Shown: in pieces, positions 5,127-9,924 of the stretch | How positions within the stretch are numbered: the stretch's first letter is position 1 | Layout of the letters: the number at the start of each line of letters is the position of its first letter | From: an uncultured Bacilli bacterium | GTDB lineage: Bacteria > Bacillota_I > Bacilli_A > RF39 > UBA660 | Reading direction: 5' to 3' | DNA length: 9,924 nt | NCBI GenBank assembly: GCA_934162325.1 | Contig: CAKPIH010000040.1 | Location: forward strand, 1-9,924 | The notes under the pieces: generated by a model | Told to the model about the DNA's origin: nothing | Seen by the model: the letters and a program-made list of their open reading frames with translations, nothing else | The model's database searches: none | Program-made: the position numbers and the translations under genes

Positions 5127-8100
5127 CTAAAATAAACTAAGTTGACTTGTCTCAGGCATACCTTCAAATATACCCATCGTTCTCATCTTATCAATTAAAG
5201 TTTGAGATACCTTACATCTAGTTTGAAAATCCTCAATACTAATAAATGGAGCTCTCGCAGCCTCTTTTTCAATATTCTTAGCAACAACATCACCAAGACC
5301 ATCGATAGCTCTAAATGGAGGAATAATAGTCTTATCATCTTCTACTGTAAAGATAGAACCCTTACTTTTATATAAATTATAAGGAGCAACCTTAATACCT
5401 CTTGCAGCCATTTCTAAAGCAACCTTTAAAGATTCAGATATACCATTCTCTTTATTAGAAGCATCAAAACCCTTATTCTCAATTTCAATAATAGAGTTCT
5501 TAATACTATCATATCCTCTAATCATAGCTTCAATATTAAAATCAGTAGCCTTAGTAGTATACCAACTAGCATAGAAGTATACAGGCATATGTACCTTATA
5601 CCAAGCAATCCTAAAAGCACTAATAACATAAGCAGCAGCATGTGCCTTAGGAAACATATATTTAATCTTATGACAACTATCAATAAACCAAGATTCAATA
5701 CCAGCCTTTTCCATAGTTTCTTTATGCTTAGCCCAAGTTTCAGGATCTTTACTAGCCTTACCTTTACGAACAAACTCCATTATTTTAAATGCCTTAATAG
5801 GTTCAACACCATGATACATCAGATAAACCATTATATCATCACGACATCCAATAACATCTTTAAAAGGAACAATATTATTTTTAATAAGTTCTTGTGCATT
5901 ACCAAGCCATACATCAGTACCATGAGATAATCCAGATATCTTAATAAGTTCTGCAAAAGTAGTAGGTTTAGTCTCTGCTACCATGGAAATAGTAAAAGGA
6001 GTCCCAAACTCAGGAATACCAAGAGTACCAGTATCACACATAATTTGTTCATTAGTAACACCAAGTACCTTAGTAGAAGTAAATATACTCATAGTATCCT
6101 TATCATCAAGAGGAACCTTAAGAATATCCGTACCAGATAATTCTTGAATTAATCTAAGCTGCGTAGGATCAGAATGACCTAATATATCAAGTTTAAGTAA
6201 ATCTTGGTCAATAGCATGATAATCAAAGTGTGTTGTTCTCCATGCACTAGTAGGATCTTCAGCAGGAAATTGAAAAGGTGTAAAGTCAGATACATCCATA
6301 TAATCAGGAACAACAACAATACCACCAGGATGCTGACCAGTTGTTCTCTTAACACCAGTACATCCCATCGCTAGTCTCTCAATTTCACAAGACCTCTTAT
6401 TCATAATACCCTTATCTTCAAAATATCCCTTAACAAAACCAAATGCTGTTTTTTCCGCAACCGTACCAATTGTACCAGCTCTATAAACATTATCAACACC
6501 AAATAAAACTTTAGTATATTCATGAGCAGATGCTTGATTCAAATCCGAAAAGTTAAGATCAATATCAGGAACCTTATCAGCATTAAACCCAAGGAAAGTA
6601 GCAAATGGCATATCTTGCCCATCTTTATACATATGCTCACCACAATTAGGGCAAATCTTATCAGGTAAATCAAATCCACTAGAATAAGTAGCACCTAAAT
6701 CATTACCATTATCATCTTTAAAAATACTATTCTTACATTTAAGACATCTATAATGAGCAGGAAGAGGATTAACCTCAGTAATACCCATCATCGTAGCTAC
6801 AAATGAAGAACCAACACTACCTCTTGAACCAACCAAGAAACCTTCATCATTAGAGTGTTTAACAAGTCTTTGAGCAATCAAGTAAATAGGATCAAATCCA
6901 CCACCAATAACACCACCTAGAGACTTTTTAATTTTCTTCTCTAGTGCCTTATCAGTCATTTCACCATCTTCTTCACTCCAATGCTTTTTAACATAATCAC
7001 TAACAAGCATCTTAACCTCATCAAATCCATTAACTAAAGTATTATGTAAATTTTCAAATAACTTAGAATCAAGTTCATCATCACTAATATTAGGATTATC
7101 TTCACTAATAATTTCTTTCCAGCATTTGTAGACAATATCACCATATAATTCCTTAGATATTCTCTCTTCAATATTATGAGGCAAATCATCACCATACCAC
7201 TCTTTAGCCCTATCAAAAACTAAGTCAGTAACCACTCTAGGACAATCCAAATAAGACTTACCATCATCACTCTTAACTCTAGGTGAAAAAGGAATACCAC
7301 CAGTATCAATAATAACTTCAATCTCTTCTACCATATCAAGAACTTTATTAGTATTAGTAACAACAATCTCATAAGCAAGTTCTTCTCCTAGAAAAGCAAA
7401 ATCATTAAGCATTTCCTCAGTAGTTCTAAAGTGCTGTGAAGGAATACTCTTAATACTACTCTTAGCAAGAGGATGTCTACCACCACCAGGAACCTTCTGA
7501 TTAACAATAATTTCTCTATATATCTTATCTTCTTTACTAAAATGATGAACATCCCCAGTAGCCACGATAATCTTACCAGCTTCACGAGTAGCATTAATAA
7601 TCTTCTTAATATGTTCCTTAATTTCATTAACATCCTTAAAATCACTAGTCTGAATCAAATGGTCATATACTTCCGGAGGCTGTACTTCAACATAATCATA
7701 GAAATTAATAATATTAGTAAGTTCTTCTCCCTCTTTACTTCTTCCCTCAATAAAAACTTCACTTTCATAGCAGCCACTACCAATAATAAGACCTTCTCTA
7801 AGTTCATTAAGTTTACTTCTAAGAATTCTTGGGGTCTTATATAAATAAGTAGTATTAGCAAGAGATATAATCTTAAATAGATTCTTAAGTCCCGTCTTAT
7901 TAAGAGCAATAGCATTAAAATGATAAGTTCTACCAAATTTATATATTTCATCTTTAGGAATAAGTTTTTCTAAATCACTTATCTTCTCAAAGTTCTGTGT
8001 AAATAATTTACCAAGCATCTTGTAGAAGACTAAAGCCGTACCTTCAGCATCATAATCTGCTCTATGATGAGCATCTTCATCCCAAGGAACATTATACCTT

Positions 8101-9749
8101 TTAACTAAAGCTGATAAACTATGCCTAGAATAGCCAGTATCTAACGCTCTAGATAACTCTAAAGTATCAATAACAGTACTATTAAATTCACCAAGATTAT
8201 ATTTTTTCATAGCACTAGAAATAAACGAAATATCAAACTTAGCATTATGAGCAACCATTGGATTATCTCCTGCCCATTCTAAGAATCTCTTTGTAACATT
8301 CTCTTCATTGTCTTTACCTTTTACCATATCATCAGTAATACAAGTAAGTTCAGTAATCTTATCAGGAATATGTCTTCCTGGATCAATTAATTCATCAAAT
8401 CTATCAATAATAGCACCGTCTTTAATTTTAACAGCACCTATTTCAATCATTTGATCAGCCCCACCAGCATTAAAACCAGTAGTCTCTGTATCAAAAACAA
8501 CATAAGTAAGATCTTTAAGAATTCTATCGTCAGGTCTAACAACAATATTAACAGTATCATCAACAACAGTAAGTTCTGTACCATATAATCCCTTAAAATG
8601 CTTACTAGGATCATCTATCTTTTTATTATAACTTTTAATAATATCATAAGCAATAGGAAAGGCTTGACAACCACTATGATCAGTAATAGCAACCCCCCTG
8701 TAACCCATATCAATACACTTACTAACAAGTTCACAAGTATGTTTATTTAAATCAACATTAGTAATACCATCCATCTGACTCATCATTGTATGAGCATGAA
8801 GTTCAACTCTCTTAACAGGAGCATTATCTACTACCTTTTCTTTTTCAGGACTCTCTGTCTTATCAACATCTTTATATCTAGTAGTAAAAGTAAGTTCGTT
8901 AGAATACTTATCCATAGCTACTTTACCATAAAAGTTATACCAAGAACCAACCTTAAGTAAATCTTTAATTCTAGCATATTCATCATTATCTTTAGTAAAC
9001 ATCTTAACATAAATACTATCACTATTATCAGTAACCTTAAGAGTAATAATCTTATATCCACTCTTAGATTCAAACATATCCATACCAAATATCATTCCAT
9101 TAATAGTAATATTATCTACTTCATACATTAAATCCTTAATAGGAGTAATACTAGTATCTCTCTTTGGTCTAAAGTATTTTTTTTCTTCTACTTTATCAGG
9201 AACACTTTCCTTTCTAGGAGACACCATACTAGGTATATTAACTATTTTATCTTTTTCGATTTGATTAAGAATATCATTCTCTTTATTCTCACATAGATTT
9301 AAAACAAAATTACCATTAAATCCATATTTATTAAGCATTTCATTCAAATATTCTTTCTTTTCAGTCATATAAGCAAGCTCTGCTTTATTATAAACATCAA
9401 ATATATAATTATCATTATCAATATTTAACTTTCTATCAATAAAAGTCTTATATTTAATACTCTCATCACTAAATAAATCTATTAATCTATCAAAATAATC
9501 TTCTAAATATTCATTACTATTATTATTCGTAGTAATAACAACATTAATATCTTTAATAGTCTTAAAAGTATTCATTATTTTATTACATAATTCATCATAT
9601 ATATATACAGGTAAAACTTTATCATTACTAATAATAAACTCCCATAAATTATTTTTCTCATACACTATAATCTTATCAATACTAGCATTCTCTAAATAAT
9701 CTTTGTTCATGCCTATTTGATTAAGCAATCTTTCCATTTTATCCTGCAT
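5127..9749 (-). CDS. polC: DNA polymerase III PolC-type, replicative polymerase
   Basis: PolC is the replicative polymerase of low-GC Gram-positive bacteria. In order the 1540 residues hold an N-terminal domain, an OB-fold (about 210-290) and a PHP domain starting at VELHAHTMMSQMDG (about 315). A DEDDh proofreading exonuclease is inserted in the PHP domain: FDTETTGF near 417, HNAKFD and HHRADYD, all ligands present. The polymerase domain follows, with VGSRGSVGSS (about 973), a four-Cys zinc site CLKC...CPNC (from about 1000), catalytic PDIDLNFS (about 1060) and LLKLDILGH (about 1184). PKAHAAAYV, a helix-hairpin-helix IDGLG segment (about 1480) and the C-terminal clamp-binding motif QLSLF (1536-1540) end the protein. 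It is about 100 residues longer than Bacillus subtilis PolC (1437), mostly through an insert at about 868-943. ATG 9749 has AGGTGAT just upstream. Two terminator hairpins follow the TAG stop. Confidence 0.99.
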   Translation of the reverse strand: MQDKMERLLNQIGMNKDYLENASIDKIIVYEKNNLWEFIISNDKVLPVYIYDELCNKIMNTFKTIKDINVVITTNNNSNEYLEDYFDRLIDLFSDESIKYKTFIDRKLNIDNDNYIFDVYNKAELAYMTEKKEYLNEMLNKYGFNGNFVLNLCENKENDILNQIEKDKIVNIPSMVSPRKESVPDKVEEKKYFRPKRDTSITPIKDLMYEVDNITINGMIFGMDMFESKSGYKIITLKVTDNSDSIYVKMFTKDNDEYARIKDLLKVGSWYNFYGKVAMDKYSNELTFTTRYKDVDKTESPEKEKVVDNAPVKRVELHAHTMMSQMDGITNVDLNKHTCELVSKCIDMGYRGVAITDHSGCQAFPIAYDIIKSYNKKIDDPSKHFKGLYGTELTVVDDTVNIVVRPDDRILKDLTYVVFDTETTGFNAGGADQMIEIGAVKIKDGAIIDRFDELIDPGRHIPDKITELTCITDDMVKGKDNEENVTKRFLEWAGDNPMVAHNAKFDISFISSAMKKYNLGEFNSTVIDTLELSRALDTGYSRHSLSALVKRYNVPWDEDAHHRADYDAEGTALVFYKMLGKLFTQNFEKISDLEKLIPKDEIYKFGRTYHFNAIALNKTGLKNLFKIISLANTTYLYKTPRILRSKLNELREGLIIGSGCYESEVFIEGRSKEGEELTNIINFYDYVEVQPPEVYDHLIQTSDFKDVNEIKEHIKKIINATREAGKIIVATGDVHHFSKEDKIYREIIVNQKVPGGGRHPLAKSSIKSIPSQHFRTTEEMLNDFAFLGEELAYEIVVTNTNKVLDMVEEIEVIIDTGGIPFSPRVKSDDGKSYLDCPRVVTDLVFDRAKEWYGDDLPHNIEERISKELYGDIVYKCWKEIISEDNPNISDDELDSKLFENLHNTLVNGFDEVKMLVSDYVKKHWSEEDGEMTDKALEKKIKKSLGGVIGGGFDPIYLIAQRLVKHSNDEGFLVGSRGSVGSSFVATMMGITEVNPLPAHYRCLKCKNSIFKDDNGNDLGATYSSGFDLPDKICPNCGEHMYKDGQDMPFATFLGFNADKVPDIDLNFSDLNQASAHEYTKVLFGVDNVYRAGTIGTVAEKTAFGFVKGYFEDKGIMNKRSCEIERLAMGCTGVKRTTGQHPGGIVVVPDYMDVSDFTPFQFPAEDPTSAWRTTHFDYHAIDQDLLKLDILGHSDPTQLRLIQELSGTDILKVPLDDKDTMSIFTSTKVLGVTNEQIMCDTGTLGIPEFGTPFTISMVAETKPTTFAELIKISGLSHGTDVWLGNAQELIKNNIVPFKDVIGCRDDIMVYLMYHGVEPIKAFKIMEFVRKGKASKDPETWAKHKETMEKAGIESWFIDSCHKIKYMFPKAHAAAYVISAFRIAWYKVHMPVYFYASWYTTKATDFNIEAMIRGYDSIKNSIIEIENKGFDASNKENGISESLKVALEMAARGIKVAPYNLYKSKGSIFTVEDDKTIIPPFRAIDGLGDVVAKNIEKEAARAPFISIEDFQTRCKVSQTLIDKMRTMGIFEGMPETSQLSLF

Positions 9750-9781
9750 AATATCACCTGAACTTCCTAAATAATATTATA
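9750..9781 (-). promoter_or_regulatory. polC promoter -10 and ribosome-binding site
   Basis: TATAAT at 9776-9781 lies 26 bases before ATG 9749, and AGGTGAT directly precedes ATT/ATG. As at polA, the -35 position is not recognisable and the T-run of the upstream terminator abuts the -10 box. The 17 bases CTTTTTTTTAGTATAAT are identical at both genes. Confidence 0.7.
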
Positions 9782-9783
9782 CT

Positions 9784-9822
9784 AAAAAAAAGAAGTAAAT
9801 TAAACATATTTACATTCTTTTT
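9784..9822 (-). terminator. Terminator upstream of polC, possibly bidirectional
   Basis: Arms 9787-9800 and 9808-9822 pair over 14 bp with one bulged A (9814) and a 7-base loop. Minus-strand T8 (9784-9791) runs straight into the polC promoter. The right arm ends in TTCTTTTT on the plus strand, so it may also work rightwards. It implies that polC is transcribed separately from whatever lies to the right. Confidence 0.75.
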
Positions 9823-9839
9823 ACAAACTTTTTTACTTC

Positions 9840-9923
9840 AGAGCCTGTAGTCTCTTCCGTGTTATAGAAAGCCTAGGTCTTTCTATAATAATTTAGAGCC
9901 TTTCTAAAAAAGTCTCTAAATTA
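9840..9923 (+). repeat. Three tandem mismatch-core hairpins
   Basis: Three hairpins with the core AGCC...GTCT follow one another. The first pairs 9840-9843 with 9852-9855 (4 bp only). The second pairs 9862-9871 with 9879-9888 (10 bp). The third pairs 9889-9898 with 9914-9923 (10 bp) and has an inner CTTT/AAAG stem. The last two touch without a spacer, as do the two at 2596-2659. None has a T-run. Stem sequences differ but pairing is kept. The palindrome, AGTTCGA and TCTCACT blocks of the composite element are absent here. The array may continue past the window edge. Confidence 0.75.
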
Positions 9924-9924
9924 A

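Noticed and set aside
5589..5930. Open frames on the plus strand and in other minus-strand frames inside polC (for example 5589-5930, 7473-7844, 7655-7951).
   Set aside because: They lie wholly within polC, have low-complexity Leu/Ile- or Asn/Ser-rich composition typical of shadow frames, and show no recognisable domain.

Overview
The window is a very AT-rich, low-GC Gram-positive-type chromosome segment. A PolC-type replicative polymerase with an internal proofreading exonuclease, together with a Pol I that keeps its 5' nuclease but has lost proofreading residues, points to Bacillota or a related Mycoplasmatota/Bacilli lineage, quite possibly an uncultured gut member. Tryptophan is encoded by TGG and I see no in-frame TGA, so nothing suggests a recoded TGA. 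The species cannot be named from this sequence.

Layout, left to right. Positions 1-2465 (minus) hold polA, cut by the left window edge just past polymerase motif C. Positions 2466-2668 hold the polA promoter, a terminator-like hairpin and a composite palindrome/hairpin element. Positions 2669-4403 (minus) hold a two-gene unit: a soluble VirD4/TraG-like coupling ATPase followed by a small Cys-rich protein with one C-terminal membrane helix. Positions 4404-4502 are a divergent promoter region. Positions 4503-4970 (plus) encode a small stand-alone AraC-type DNA-binding protein that appears to begin with ATT. Positions 4971-5126 carry terminators for the converging genes and a second, inverted copy of the composite element. 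Positions 5127-9749 (minus) hold complete polC. Positions 9750-9924 hold the polC promoter, a strong terminator hairpin and three tandem mismatch hairpins. No gene-free stretch exceeds about 205 bases, and I see no tRNA, rRNA, CRISPR array, transposase or integrase.

How it fits together. The two polymerases share nearly the same promoter, leader and ribosome-binding site. Between them lies a three-gene accessory module (regulator, coupling ATPase, small membrane protein) with no relaxase or other secretion component in view. The divergent regulator is the obvious candidate to control the ATPase unit. The missing membrane anchor of the ATPase could be supplied by its small partner.

The module is bounded by inverted, diverged copies of one composite element. 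A wider family of covarying hairpins with an invariant mismatch core occurs in three of the intergenic regions. These non-coding elements, the hairpin upstream of the small gene and the ATT start are the least expected features.
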